A stretch of DNA of 64,000 nt from Phaeosaccion multiseriatum (taxonomy: Eukaryota; Ochrophyta, other classes): assembly GCA_965112735.1 (NCBI GenBank), contig OZ218963.1, positions 1,674,001-1,738,000 of the forward strand, given 5' to 3'. Positions 30,803 to 51,406 of this stretch are shown in pieces. How positions within the stretch are numbered: the first letter of the stretch is position 1; each line of letters opens with the position of its first letter. The position numbers and the translations under genes were made by a program. The notes under the pieces were generated by a model that was given only the letters and a program-made list of their open reading frames with translations, was not told the DNA's origin and did not search any database.

Positions 30803-33800
30803 ATGGAGCTATCTGGTGCAGAGGAGGGCAAGAGCAGTAGTGCCCCTGTGCCCCCAGTGGTGGAGAACCAAACGGCCGGAAGGTAAGAAAACACTGAAAA
30901 CCAAACTGCCAGAGAGAGAGAGCGAGGAAGAGCGGCGGCGGGAACTAAACTGCGCTTCCGGTGATGTGTCCGACAGGGATGCTTTCCAGAGCTATATGTC
31001 CAAGCTCAAGACGCAAGGGCAGGCCCTCAAAGAGGTTCGTACAATGGGAAGGAAGGATGGACGGAGATATAATATCATCAACGGCCTTCCCTCAACTGTT
31101 GCTGCTGTGCTGTTTACGTATACACTGGGTGCATTGACACAGTTCCGACCGAGCGACATGAGTCACTCAGTGCTGGTGCCACCCCTTCCTCACCTGCCCC
31201 CCCGCCAAGCTGTGGCTGCCACTGGTGCTGGCACCCCACCCACCATGGAGTGGGGCGCTTGGGGGGGGCAGGCCAAGCCGTACACGGTAAGTAAGAGACT
31301 GTACTCCGCAGCAACACAGTCCAGATGCACCAGCTCTGAGTCAGTTGTGCTCTCGCTGCTCCCAGGAATACATGGACGAGTACGCGACACGCTACAAGGT
31401 GGTGGACAGACCCACCTCTATGCTTGCCAATGCCCGCCGGCCCATTCACGACGACGCCCTTCGGGCCGTTGAGCGGCGGTGGTCCGGACAAGAAGCATCC
31501 AGCTTCGGCAACGAAGCAAGGTTTGCCTCCTCCAAGAAGGCACAGCAGAGGGGAAGGGTGCAAGAAAACGAGGCGACGAGAAAGAGGGACGCCTGCAGCA
31601 CAGGCGGTGAATATGGCCAAGGCACGAGAGATGGCGAAGAGTCGGCAGCTTCTGTGACTTCCGCGTCCTCTTCCTCTTCACTTGGCAATGGCGAGCCTAG
31701 TGGTGCTGCCAATCACTCCCCACGGGTGACTCCGCTCGTCGACACTCTCCCGTCCAAGTCTACCAATCGTGGATCTTCGCTTTCGCCCTCTTCATCCTTT
31801 GAAGCCCCTCACCGCGGGCGAGCTGCTAGCGAGGACTTACAGGAGGAGCAGCGGGAGGATCCCCCCCCAGTACAGCCACTGGTCAGGCCTTCGCGACTCC
31901 TCTGTCAGATCAATGCCCCTCCAGCCGGCCTGGCCACGAAGCGCGAAGAAGGGACGGACCCGTATGGGCCGATCTGGGCTGAGATGATTGTGAAGCCCGA
32001 TGCTATTTCCCTGTCCGGAGCAGCAGGAGTAGCACCCGCCCGTGCAGCGAGGGAGGAGACCCTCGTGGACACCGAATACCACAGCAATTTCAAGGTCGGT
32101 GGGGACACGCAGTGGGGAGGAGTGGGGGGCCATGTGCTGTGCACACATGTGTGTGACACAAGGAAGGACACAGTAGAAGAGCTGCCTCCTTTGGGGAGAG
32201 TTTTTCCTTTTGGCGCCTTTCTGGTCATGAACTCAGAGAGTGGGTCGCGCTTCGACGAGCACAGCAAAACATTTTGAGAGCAATTCTTCTCCCATCCCCG
32301 CTTGCCTTGACCCTTGAGTCCGTTCTTCTCTCTTGCCTCTCTTGTTTCCTCCTTTATCCCCCCCTCCTTCCCATCTCCTTCTCCTCCTCCTCCTCCTCCT
32401 CCTGCTGCTGCTGCAGTGGCCCCCTGAGCAAGCGTTCCACCCCAAAACCTACGAGGGCACGACGAACAGCGAGAGGGAAATGGCCGAGCTCACGGCAATA
32501 GAGTATGACGAGGTCGCTCAAGCACAAGACCAAGTGAAGGAGGATGGTCGACCCGGGTCTCCAGCAGACAGGCAAGATGTGCTCAAGCGCTGGGCTGGGG
32601 CGCACACCAAGGGCCCGCAAAAGTCCGAGCATGCCAGCTCCTTCCGGTGGCCCCCACACGCAGATGATGAAAGGAGGGCGGGAATGACGACGACAAAGAC
32701 AAGTGCAGAACTATCCGGCAACCTTCTTGGGCAAGCTTCTCCTCTCTCCCAGCGCTCTACCGCGGCCTCGACCGACAGCTTGAAGGGGCTGAACGAACTC
32801 ATGTCCACCACCCGCAGGCCGAGTCGCTGCTCCACCGCCTCAGAGGAGGGAAGCGGGGCACGGAGCACAGGGATGGCCTCGAGTGTGTTGGATCGCACGA
32901 CTGAGTACGATGATAGGTTTGTCCGCTTCCCTAGCGACAACTACCGGGGCGGGCTACATCATAGTCATGGGGCAGGGCCGGAGCAAGACCATGTCGATGC
33001 ACTGCTCCACCCCACCAGGACCGAGCCCGACGAGGAGGAGGAGCCTGCGCAGGAGCAACACCAGGGTGATGATGGTATTGCTACTGCTGATGCTGGTGCT
33101 AGGGGGAAGAGGCCTCTTCTCAATATGGAGAGCGTGGCACGGGAACCTTTGGCACAAACGCCAACGCCGGCGTCAATCGCGGCGCCCGGCATGCGGGAGG
33201 CTGAGGCCGAGAGCGGCCCTCCTGAGATGTGGCAGACAGAGTATCAGGACGAGTTCGAGTGGATGCCCAAGGGTAGCTATGTGACCGGTCTACACCACAA
33301 GCACGGAGGCAGAGCGGCGGATGACCATGTGGATCAGCTGCTTCACACCACTGGGGCCAAGTCCGAGGATGGTGCCCAGGATGAGGTCCACGAGGGAGAG
33401 CGAGAGGGGGGTGAAAGGAAACAGGGCAGCAGCGGTTCAGTCCCGGGAAGCACTCCTGCTCATGGTCTGAATGAGACGGAGTACCAGGACGAGTACGAGT
33501 GGATGCCCAAGGGTAGCTATGTGGCCGGCTTGCATCACAAGCACGGAGGTAGATCAACGGAGGACCACATCGACAAGCTGCTCCACCCTACCAGGGCGGA
33601 GGACCAGCCTGCCTCCAAGAGTGAGAAGGAAGGGGATGGGGAGGTGGGGCAGGAAGAAGAGGCCCGCGCCGAGGCAGCGTCAGGCGGAGGCGAGAATGTG
33701 CTGACGGTCGAGCAGGCCAGGGAGATGATACGGGAAGCAGAGACGACCGCTCGCGGGGTGGAGGAGACGGAGTACCAGGACGAGTACGAGTGGATGCCCA

Positions 33801-35125
33801 AGGGCAGCTATGTTGCCGGCTTGCACCACGCGCATGGAGGCAGAGCGGCAGAGGATCATATGGACAAGCTGCTCCACCCCAAGAGAAACACAAAGCCAAT
33901 TGCCAAGGTGGAGCAGGGCGTCCTCTCGAGGCTGTGGGGAGAGGCAAACGCATGCTTGAGGGGCATCGATAGCCACACTCTCCGGGAGCTGTGGTGTATG
34001 CCTCGCCCATCCCACGCGGTGCGACAGATACTCAATGTGCTTTGCGTGGTGTTGGGTCTTCTACAGTCTGCGTCGACCTCGTGGGAGGAGGTGCGCGCCA
34101 CGCTTCAGGCAAACAAGGAGACCTTGCTGAAGAAGATGAGGAGTCTAGATAGGCTCTCGCCGGGTGTTTCTACAGCCAGCCTCGCCTCCATGCGTACGGT
34201 GCCCGCTTTATCGCCCGGGAGCCTTGTTCATGTGTCTGTGGCAGGAGCGAAGCTGGCTTCTTGGCTAAGTGCCTTGTCTCGCTTTGTCCAGGCCAAGGCT
34301 GGCGACGCGCGGCCAGCAGGTGGCTCTCCATCTGCGGCAGCAGCCTTCTCGGATGTGCCCGAAGAGCTTTTCCAACGCGGCGGAGGCCGAGGCCCAGGAG
34401 GAGGGAGCATCGCCAGCTCCAGCTTTCTGCCCCCCCCACCGTCGAGCTACGACAGCGCGAGGCCGAGACACGCAACGCTAAAGGCAACACCTAGGAGGGT
34501 GACGGATGGCGACGCGGCGCTGCAGGTAGCTCAAGAGGCGAAGGGCGATTTCCACGCACGCGCACCCGTCCCGCCTCTCTTCCCGTCGTCGGATGTGGAC
34601 GAGGAAGAGGCCAGCAAGCACGGCAGTGAAGAGAGAGGGGAAGAGAAAGAGGGAGGGAGCGAAGGGCGCTCCATTTCTGGTACAAGTGGGGGCGGGGAGA
34701 GTGGAAGGTCGTCCTCCGGCGAGGTAGCAGCCTCAGCAGTTGGTGATACAGCAGCAGCCAGCGCGGGATCTTCCGCCGAGGCCCAAAGCGTCCGTTCGGA
34801 CGGCAGCAAGTCCTCAATATCGACATCAGCAGCAGGTGCTTCTTCTGTACAAAGCAAGGCCTCCCCACGGGAGAAGAGCAGGAGACGGCGAACTCCGAGG
34901 AGGATGGTGAAGCCTGTCCTGGAGCCCAAGTTTGGCTTCGTCGACGGAAAATGGACCTACAGTCCAAGGAAGGGCGCCACCTACAAGGGCGTGAACCCCC
35001 GATCCTGCGGGCTACCTCTCAAGCGGTATGATCCCATCCTAGCCAACCCCCGCTGGCCGCCGCCTTTGGGGGACAACCGGCGTTACTCGGTATACGAGCG
35101 GGAAATTTGCCACATGCCGTGCTAA
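30803..35125 (+). CDS. MDM1-like microtubule-associated repeat protein, 5 exons, 1,239 aa
   Basis: Exons 30803-30882, 30977-31034, 31143-31286, 31366-32094 and 32417-35125, in phase throughout. The hallmark is a recurring [ST]-E-Y-x3-[FY] motif: TEYHSNFKW (about residue 330, split across exons 4 and 5), TEYDDRFVRF (about 498), TEYQDEFEWMPKGSY (about 610) and TEYQDEYEWMPKGSY twice (about 690 and 788). This is the microtubule-binding repeat described for MDM1, a protein of centrioles and basal bodies. The last four copies extend to a longer conserved unit, GLHH-x-HGG-x5-DH-x-D-x-LLH. Between and after the repeats the protein is acidic, Ser/Glu-rich and probably disordered. The C-terminus is conserved-looking and basic (FGFVDGKWTYSPRKGATYKG). 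Known for MDM1: it binds microtubules and restrains centriole duplication. A role here in basal bodies or flagella is inference. Confidence 0.75.
34734..34755 (+). repeat. 22-nt dispersed motif, copy in MDM1-like CDS
   Basis: Core CAGTTGGTGATACAGC flanked by CAG/AGC. Here it encodes AVGDTAA. The same 22 nt appear at 37221-37242 (one mismatch), 45201-45222 and 61397-61418, all on the plus strand. Confidence 0.8.
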
Positions 35126-35994
35126 GTCACAAGTCATGGGCCACGGCTCTTGAAGGCTCGTAGGGAGGTAACTGCCGATTTGATGGCAGGGACCTTTCTT
35201 CTGTTGTAGACGTGCGCCTCTCTCTCCGGGAGGGGGGAGAGCGGGGTGGAGAAAGGCGACACAAGTAGCATGGAGACAAGGACAAGTAGGTGACGCTAGC
35301 TGCAACGGATTGTTGTTGTTATTGGAAACCCTTTCCAACATTCGACCATGAACAGCCCCGGTTGCGAATGGGGGGGGGGAGGGTGGCAGTGAGTGTACTT
35401 ACGTGCACGAGTACTTAGGTTGTTCGCTTTCTTTTTTATTACAAAACAACTTTAAAATTAAATTATTGTTAAGAGTAAAACCTGGGTGGGCGGACACACC
35501 CGTTTTGCGGACAGGGCCTACCCCCCCCACCCCCCCCCCCCCCCTTTTTCTTCTTTAGCCACTACTGGCGCCGTACTTGCCTCCCTGTCTTGGCCCTGCA
35601 TCTTACGAACACATTGCCACCTTTAGAAGTCGGGAGTAGGTTACTAAGGGACTAGGGAGGAAGAAGGGAATTGAAATCTGGAAAAGATGTTACTTTTAGA
35701 AACTTACGTAAGTGCGTCGCATACTTACGTGAGTACGTCACATCCTTACATAAGTACGGCACGTAAGGGAATTGGGTGTCTGTCCGCTGGGAAAATTAGC
35801 CCCCCCTCGCCCCCCCCCCCCCCTTTTTTCCACTTTCCAGAGGTGCGTGTGAATTTCTGCTCAGCGTCCAGAGTAGCCATAGGTAAGGGAGGCACAATAA
35901 AGCCATCGGAACCTCAAACAACCTGTATCCTTCAGAGTTAGCAGCAAAACCGATTAGCTGTCCGTTCACCCAGGTATCTCTCTTACGTAGGTAT
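35126..35994. other. Tail-to-tail spacer, MDM1-like / BT1
   Basis: No gene. It holds long C runs (about 35521-35545 and 35808-35824) and, at about 35696-35768, several ACTTACGTAAGT-like units (TTACGTAAGTGCGTC, TTACGTGAGTACGTC, TTACATAAGTACGGC). The 3' ends of both converging genes should fall here. Confidence 0.5.
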
Positions 35995-38563
35995 TTACTT
36001 TTTGATACGTTTGCCTTTGCTGCTGCTGGCTTCCTTCGCGCCCCCCTCTTCATCGACAATCGGAGCCACATCAACGGCTTTAATCCAGCGAAGGGCCGGG
36101 AGGGGCAGAAGGCTGCTCAGATTGCAAATTATCACAAGCTGCCACAAGTTGGTAAAGTCCTTTTCTGTAACGCCGAGGGCCTTGGTGAGCAGCGCGCCCA
36201 GCTCACTCCCCACGATGCCCCCCCCATTGAAGATGGACATGAGCAGTGCAAAGAGTGTGCCCTCCACCCCGGGGGGGCAGAGCCGGGCGGCCAGGACCAA
36301 GGTTGGCATGAAGGCGATTTGTCCGAGGACGGTGAGAATGACGTCATCGCCGAAGGTGAAGAGCTCATCGGGGATTCCAAGCTGGCGGTTGACGTGAGTG
36401 ATGAGCAGCAGCTGCGTCATGCCCAGCGGCACCGAGATGATGCTGCATACGTGTTACCACACGTGGGGGGGAGGGAGGCGGGCAAGAGGGGGGTCGAGGG
36501 ATGACATCGGTGACTGGGGAGGAAGCTTACGCTGATGAAGGAAGCACCTGATTCGAATGCACCCCCCTCTACCCACCACGCTACGCCCCTCTGGAGCAAA
36601 GCCCTCGTGCCAACCAACCAACCAACCAGCCAACCAGCCAACCTGCTCCAAAAGAGGATGGTGCTGATCCGGACCTCCCTTAGATACTTTTGGAAAATGG
36701 CCACTCCCACCAGGCTGGCGACGCTGCAGCCCAGCCTCACTCTACCCAAGAACTCAGGGCCCACCCCGATGTCATTGGTGATAAAGTAGAAGAAAGCGCT
36801 GTCCGATGTGGGCGTGGCCTGCCATAGGAAGATGAAGAGGGCTGGAATGTAGATCTTGGGGTCTCTGATGGCCGCAAACAGCTTTGTCGCCTGTTCCTTG
36901 ACCACTTCCACCCCCTTGTCCGCCGTGTCTAGAATGGGCTTCTCGTCGATGATGAGGGCGATACCCGTGACTAGCAAGGGCAGGATCGCAGTGAGGGCAA
37001 ACACGCCCCTCGCTGACATGCTCTCGAGCAATGCCCCACTAAAGTACGCGCTAATAATCCCCCCCACGGCGCTGTGTGTACATACACACAGACATACACA
37101 CACGCCCGGAGGGAAAGACGAAAAGATAAAAGGAGAGACGGGGGACGTGGCGGAGAGTCAAGGGGGGGGGGGGAAGGAAAGTAGCAGGAGCAGCAGCAGC
37201 AGGAGCAGCAGCAGCAGCAACAGCAGTTGGTGATACAGAAGCACTACGAAGCTCGCTATGACAAGAAAGTGTTGGGCGTTTTGATGCGTTCACCTGCTCC
37301 CCCAGCACAAGGACTGCAGCCCTCCTGCGAGGTCGGCGGATTCCGAGTCGCGTGCTTTCTCCACCACGATGGAATCCGCCACAACGTCACTCACGGCCAC
37401 CGCCAAAGACGATGCTATGCACGCACCGGTCACCTGCGGCACAGAAAGGTAAGAGACAGAGGGAGAGGGAGAGAGAGAGAGAGAGAAGAAAGAGAGGGGG
37501 GGCGAAGAGAGAAGAAGGAGTAGGACGAGGAGGGCTCAAGTGGTGGGACGAGGACCAGCGCGGACGCAGCAGCAGCTCTGGAAGATGGTATGGTATTTTT
37601 AAAAACATATTCGCTTTCGCCCCCGTCCTACTTGCGCGCATATATTCCTGACTCATTCGTGGGACATAAGATGGTGTCTGGTGCAGGAGGGTAGAGATAT
37701 GAACTAGTAAAATACGTGCGTACCTGCATAGGGGTGTTGGCAAAGCCTGCCAGATACAGCCATGCTGCTGTGCCCAGCACGCCGGATAGCACCAAGTAGG
37801 AGCGACGTCGGTAGCCGAAAATTGGCACACCATCGGACAAAAAGCCGTAAAAGGGCTTGAGCACCCAGGGCAGAGTGAAGAGACCCGTCAGCGCCGCTAC
37901 TTGCGCCGGAGGGAGGCCTAAATCATCTTTGAGAAAGTACGTTGTCGCGAGGCGGGCCAGCCCCAGTGCCCCCTGCACAAAGTACACCACGAGAATGGCG
38001 AAGATGTCTGGCGTAAGGGGGATGTCACTGATGGACAGCTGCGGGAAGCCAAAGTCCCCATCCTCTGTTCGAAATGACGACGGAACAAGAGTCATCCACG
38101 GAGGCTCCTCCTTCTCTGGGTTGGTGGTGCGCCCCCCGCGCACCATTAGCTTCCCATTTCCTTGCACGCCCATGGGCCCTGCATCAATCGAACCCAGCGG
38201 AGCGACGCTCCCCATTCCAGTGAGCCATTTGTCTGCCTCCTCTGTCGTGTCTCCTTCTGCATCGTCCACCTCGTGCTGCTGCTGGTCTTGGGAAGTGGAG
38301 GAACCCAGAGCGCCGCACAGCAGCCACTGTGCTTGCGGGGCGGAGAAGATGTCCCGGCACTGCGAGTCAGGAGCTTGCTGGCGGCCCACCCTTGATCTCC
38401 CGCTCCATCTACCGCACCTGCTGCCTCGACTGTGGGCAGAGGCACCGCTGCTGGTCAGGGGTGCTGCCAAGTATCCCTCCGCCTGGACAAGACAAGCGCT
38501 GACCAGGCACCATGCTAAATGCAATGGTCTGCCACCATTACAGTCCCCTCGCGTCCCGCTCAT
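35995..38563 (-). CDS. Folate-biopterin transporter family (BT1) membrane protein, 4 exons, 618 aa
   Basis: Exons 38563-37724, 37433-37294, 37071-36643 and 36442-35995 on the minus strand, in phase. It is a multi-helix major-facilitator-type carrier. BT1 hallmarks: [20 protein letters not shown] followed by [20 protein letters not shown], then [39 protein letters not shown] and [18 protein letters not shown]. The protein begins with about 190 residues of non-membrane sequence whose first part ([15 protein letters not shown]) resembles a signal peptide, compatible with plastid or endomembrane targeting. An in-frame ATG at 38620 would add 19 residues. Known for the family: import of folate or biopterin in Leishmania, and folate transport at the chloroplast envelope in plants and cyanobacteria. 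The substrate here is not shown. The C-terminus is Lys/Ser-rich ([10 protein letters not shown]). Confidence 0.9.
37221..37242 (+). repeat. 22-nt dispersed motif, copy in a BT1 intron
   Basis: One mismatch to the other three copies (GAAGC instead of GCAGC near the 3' end). It lies downstream of a short AGC-repeat. Confidence 0.8.
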
Positions 38564-38995
38564 CGACGAGGATATGAATTTGGAGGTATGAAGCTCGAAG
38601 CGTGGGAGTTGGTGCGCCACACCATTTGTGAGGATCGTTTCCGCTGTGTGTGTGCGTGTGCGTGCGTGTACGTGTGTGCGTGCGTGTGGTGGCTATTAGT
38701 GGTGGCTGCGTGTGTCCCCTTGGAGGAGCGGTACCGGTCTGCTCCTTATAGTATTATTGTTTCACTCATGAAGAGAGAGAGAGAGAGAAAAAAAAGGAGC
38801 CGATACAGTCTCCAACGAGCGCCCGTCGCCCAAAGAGACAGCAAAAAGGAGGGAAAATGAGCTGACTTAGCAGCCCCTCCACCCCCCTTCCCCTCCTTTT
38901 ACAGAGTCCCCAGCGGGCCCTCGACACACAAACACACACGCACACACAGAAACACATATACATAATGCTTAGGTTGATACGTTATTCCCCTCCTT
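38564..38995. promoter_or_regulatory. Promoter region of BT1 and 3' region of SSU72
   Basis: About 430 bp with a GT-rich microsatellite (about 38646-38692), a GAGA tract (about 38771-38788) and an ACAC run (about 38926-38948). No gene is seen. Confidence 0.4.
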
Positions 38996-40751
38996 CTACA
39001 GGTGTACGACTTGGTGCAGAATGGGCCGCTTGGACTTGGCCTGAAACTCCTCGATGATGTTGGCGGCATCAAGGTCCAGGTCGGAGCTCATCTCCAGCTT
39101 GGGGGGGAAAGAAAGGAAGGGAGGGGAGGGAAGAAGGGGAGGAAGGAAGGGGGAGAAGGAAGGAAGGAAGGAGGGGAAGGAAGTGGGGGGGGGGGGAGGG
39201 GAGGAAGGGAAGGAAGGGGGGGGGAGGGAAGAATGGGAGGAAGGAAGGGGGAGAAAGAACGAAGGAACGAACGCAGGGGGCCGGGAGGAGAGTAAGTAAG
39301 CGTCGAGACAAAATCTGTGGTGGACTGCGTGTGGGTTCTCCTTCTCACTCACCAGTTTGCAAAGCTCCAGAACCTCCACAGACGCCTTCTCCGCCTCCTC
39401 GGGGCTGTCGTTGACGCTCATGGCAATCAGATGAATGGCCTTAAAGTCTTCCGGCTCCCTCTGCTGCATATCCTCCACCACAAGATCGAAAATGCGATTC
39501 TCAAAGCACAAAACCACGTCAAACTCTGCCACCTCTGGCCCCGCCACATCCTGCCATCGCTCGGGAGCTCTCTTGACGCAGGCATCGCGCGCCATGAGTC
39601 GCAGCACACCTTGGTTTGTCAAGGAAAGGACGAGCGGGATGGCATGTACGTCACAAAGTGAGGAGAGTGTGACGTCACTCTTTTGGTAGATGAATGACGA
39701 GTGATGTGTGAGTCCCAGTTGGTTTGCATGCACGCAAACCTCTTGTGTGCCTGGGCACCGGTCGACTCTCCTCTCCAAGCCACAACAAAACTCTTTACGG
39801 TACCACCCCCTCTTCTTCGCCTCCCCTCCCCTCCCCTCCCCTCGATGCACCACGGCGACAGACATAAATCAATCTCTGCTCCCCATAGTCCTCACCGTTT
39901 CTCTCAAAGTACCAAGAGTCCTCTTCTTCTAACGTGTCATAAATGTCAGCATACGGTGTCCCGAAGGGAAACACCTTAGGGGTGTACTGGTCTTTGCCTG
40001 GGAGCTTGACCTGAGTCCCCACGCCGTATGATTTGCATGACATTAGAGAAGCATTCAAAACTATTTGTGCCTTTACACTTCGATTCACGTTGCTGTTAAG
40101 ACGTGCATATAGGGGGAGGAGCGAAGAATGGCATGGGTAAAGCCACAGGGAAAACAGAACAAGGGGGGGTCGTTGCGTGAGCAAGTATCCAGCATCGAAG
40201 AAAGAGCCGCCCGGCCCTTGCGTGTGGGCTTTGCAGGGATACTTGGTGGGAGATTAAACCCACTGAGAGCACCTTTCGCCCTTCAACAGGCATACACCAC
40301 CCCGCTCCACTTCCGTCCCTCCCTCCGCGCTTAACATACTCCCTGTTGTCTCTCTCCACCTTGTCCTGTACACTGCCGTCGCGGCCTCAGTAGACACACG
40401 CGCTCTTTCCCTCTCTCTCTCTATCTCTTTCTCTCTCTCTCTCTCTCACCTCGAGCACACCATGGCGTATTTGTAGCGGGAAGTGGTGGACTTGAGGCGG
40501 AGACTTCCACTGTTAATTCCCTCGGATTTTTCTCTCCAGTCAGCGTCGAATTGGATCTCAAACTTACTCCCTCGCTTCGGTTGAGTTGGTGCGGCGGCAC
40601 GTGGTGGCGGTTCTTGTTTTTCGGTGTCGTGCTTTCCCGAGGCCTCTGTATGAGATACCGCCGTTGATGCCTCTGGCGATTCGCTCCCTGCTCCGTTGCC
40701 ACCTCCCGCCTGTGGAGATACCGCAGGCCCGTCATCCCGTGGTCGCTTCAT
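38996..40751 (-). CDS. SSU72: RNA polymerase II CTD phosphatase Ssu72, 4 exons, 285 aa
   Basis: Exons 40751-40450, 40092-39896, 39609-39353 and 39097-38996, in phase. The phosphatase signature C-x5-R spans the first intron: MVCS|SNVNRS, giving Cys99 and Arg105. Downstream the family pattern is complete: SYGVGTQVKLPG, FGTPYADIYDTL, WYFERNGVLRLMARD, ERWQDV, FDVVLCFENRIFDLVVEDM (a conserved acidic segment), NDSPEEAEKAS and EEFQAKSKRPILHQVVHL at the C-terminus. Known role: removes phosphate from Ser5/Ser7 of the RNA polymerase II tail and acts in 3'-end formation. It differs from the usual length of about 195 residues by an extra N-terminal stretch of about 90 residues rich in Gly, Ser, Glu and Pro. 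Confidence 0.95.
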
Positions 40752-40895
40752 GAGACAGCTGGGTGGGTTGTGTGTGCTCCTGCTCCTGCAGAAAGGGTCG
40801 AGGCTTCGCCGTGTGGTGGTGATACGCCAAAGCTTGAAGCAGATGGCTCGCCTGCCTGTTATATATACACAAATCACATTGAGTCGCTCTTGGAC
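40752..40895. promoter_or_regulatory. Head-to-head promoter, SSU72 / tandem kinase
   Basis: 144 bp between divergent start codons. A TATATATA-like stretch at about 40860-40868 lies some 30 bp before the kinase ATG. Confidence 0.5.
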
Positions 40896-49635
<8,740 letters not shown>

Positions 49636-49974
49636 GGATCGAGAAGGGGGGAGGTGGGTGGGGGCGTGTTCTTTGGACCGACGTGCATTTATTTTATTAG
49701 CTTGATGAATTATAAGTTGGGGATCGGTTTAGGCGATGGTCCCATGTTCAGCTCAATGAGATTCAGTAAGGTGTTGGCCCTCCCCCACTGGGGTGCAGCG
49801 TCTCCGCCTGCCTCTCTCCTCCTCCATCAACCCACTTGCTCGTAGTCAAGCCAGTCGGCGAAGATCGATGGCTCTCCACGCATCCCTTCCATCACCTCGT
49901 CGAAGAGCAGAGCATAGTTTGGATACGAACAAGGGCGGGCACCGTGCTCAACCCATTTGGATGACAGGACTCAG

Positions 49975-50592
49975 TTAGAGATTTGGCCCGGCGCCCTTGT
50001 CGCCCCACTGTGACTCATTGTCCTTGCGGCTCCTCTGGCGGGTCATCCTAGCAGTGCGCTGCGCCTCCTTCTTCTTCCTCTTCTTCTTCTCCTGGTTTGT
50101 CTCAAAGTGCGATCGCCACCTCAGGTCCATCATGTGGCCGCTTCGGTTCACGTCTCTCTTGAATCGCATCAGGGCGGACTCTAATGGCTCTCCCTCCCCA
50201 ACCTGCACCTCAACGTCAGCCGCCATCTTCAAGCTAGTCCCTGTCGAGAGGTCAAGAGGAGCCGCACGAGGGAAAAACGTGAGCGTTTCTTGTTTTTGAG
50301 CGACCCACACCAAGTACCAGCAAAAAAACACCGAGGAAACACCTTGCATCGGTAACAATAAGACAGCACATAAAAGAGGAAGACACACATGCCTTTCATT
50401 CCTCCTAATCTCTTCTCCCCTTCCCTCTATTTAGCAGCTATTTAGGAGAAGGGCTCTCTTGTACGTACCTGTTGCTGCGGCGCGTGGTGCCGCCACGGCA
50501 GAGGGGCGTACCACCGTGCAGGCCCCAGGAGCTATGAAGGCGTGGGCCGCACCCAGGCATAGGACTCCGATCGTACACGCAACAACCTTCAT
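49975..50592 (-). CDS. Plastid ribosomal protein bS21, 2 exons, 129 aa
   Basis: Exons 50592-50469 and 50240-49975, joined in phase 1. The start at 50592 opens a signal peptide (MKVVACTIGVLCLGAAHA) followed by FIAPGA, an ASAFAP-like motif that marks delivery to a secondary plastid. The mature part is bS21: VEVQVGEGEPLESALMRFKR, then the basic helix with EKKKRKKKEAQRTARMTRQ. bS21 sits on the small ribosomal subunit near the 3' end of 16S rRNA and helps initiation. A 30-residue tail rich in Arg, Asp and Gly extends past the usual end. It is divergently paired with the MenA gene, which also serves plastid function. Confidence 0.88.
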
Positions 50593-50677
50593 CTCTACTG
50601 TACACGAATTTGTTGGATTGTGCAGCGCCAGAGCCGCAGAGGCGTTCCATGGACAAGAAACCGAAACTGAAATCGAC
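50593..50677. promoter_or_regulatory. Head-to-head promoter, plastid bS21 / MenA
   Basis: 85 bp between the two chosen start codons. If MenA starts further upstream (in-frame ATG at 50534 or 50459), the two coding regions would overlap on opposite strands. Confidence 0.45.
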
Positions 50678-51371
50678 ATGTGTAATTGCCTCAAGACCAT
50701 GAACATGATCCTCAACTATGTAAGTGCAGGGACCGCCCACACCACCCCGCTCTGTTGTGCGATGTGGGACTGAAGCGGAGAGGTTGTGATGGTAACAGAG
50801 AAAGCTTTTTGTTTTCATAAGCTCCTCAAACAAGTCTCTTCACCTCGCCCCTCAAACACGGCATATTTCCCCCCATGATGCTCCACTTCATGTCCACAGG
50901 TGGTGGCCACTCGGCCCTGGTCATGGACGGCTTCCGTTATTGCCGTGCTTGTGACAGCAACGCTCCTCAGCAAGGCGAATGACACGTCCTTCTTCTCGCG
51001 AGGGTTGATGGAGAGCCTCCTCATGGGCGTGGCTGTGCAGTCCTCTGCCAATCTCTTCAACGGATACTTTGACTACAAATCAGGAGTAGACACTTTACAG
51101 TCTGTAGGAGACAACTTCCTCGTCACCCGTAAAGTGACCACCAGTGGCGTGCTCACACTGGCGGTAGTCCTCATGGCCTTGGCCACTCTCACCATCATGC
51201 CCCGGATGATGGAGCTGGGTTGGGAACTGCTCGCTGTGTATGTTGTGGTGAGCCAAACAAGCAATACGGACTCTGCTGTCGCGGTCGCACACTTCCGTGC
51301 AGTGCACTCTGGGTCTTCTCCTTGACGAAAAACCTCCTTTTTTCCCCCATGCACATACCTGGGGCGCAAAA

Positions 51372-51406
<35 letters not shown>

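Noticed and set aside
29779-30894. Poly-Glu reading of the GAG repeat at the 5' end of the lipase-fusion gene
   Set aside because: This frame joins exon 2 in a phase that reaches a stop; the poly-Gly frame joins exon 2 and all later exons in phase.
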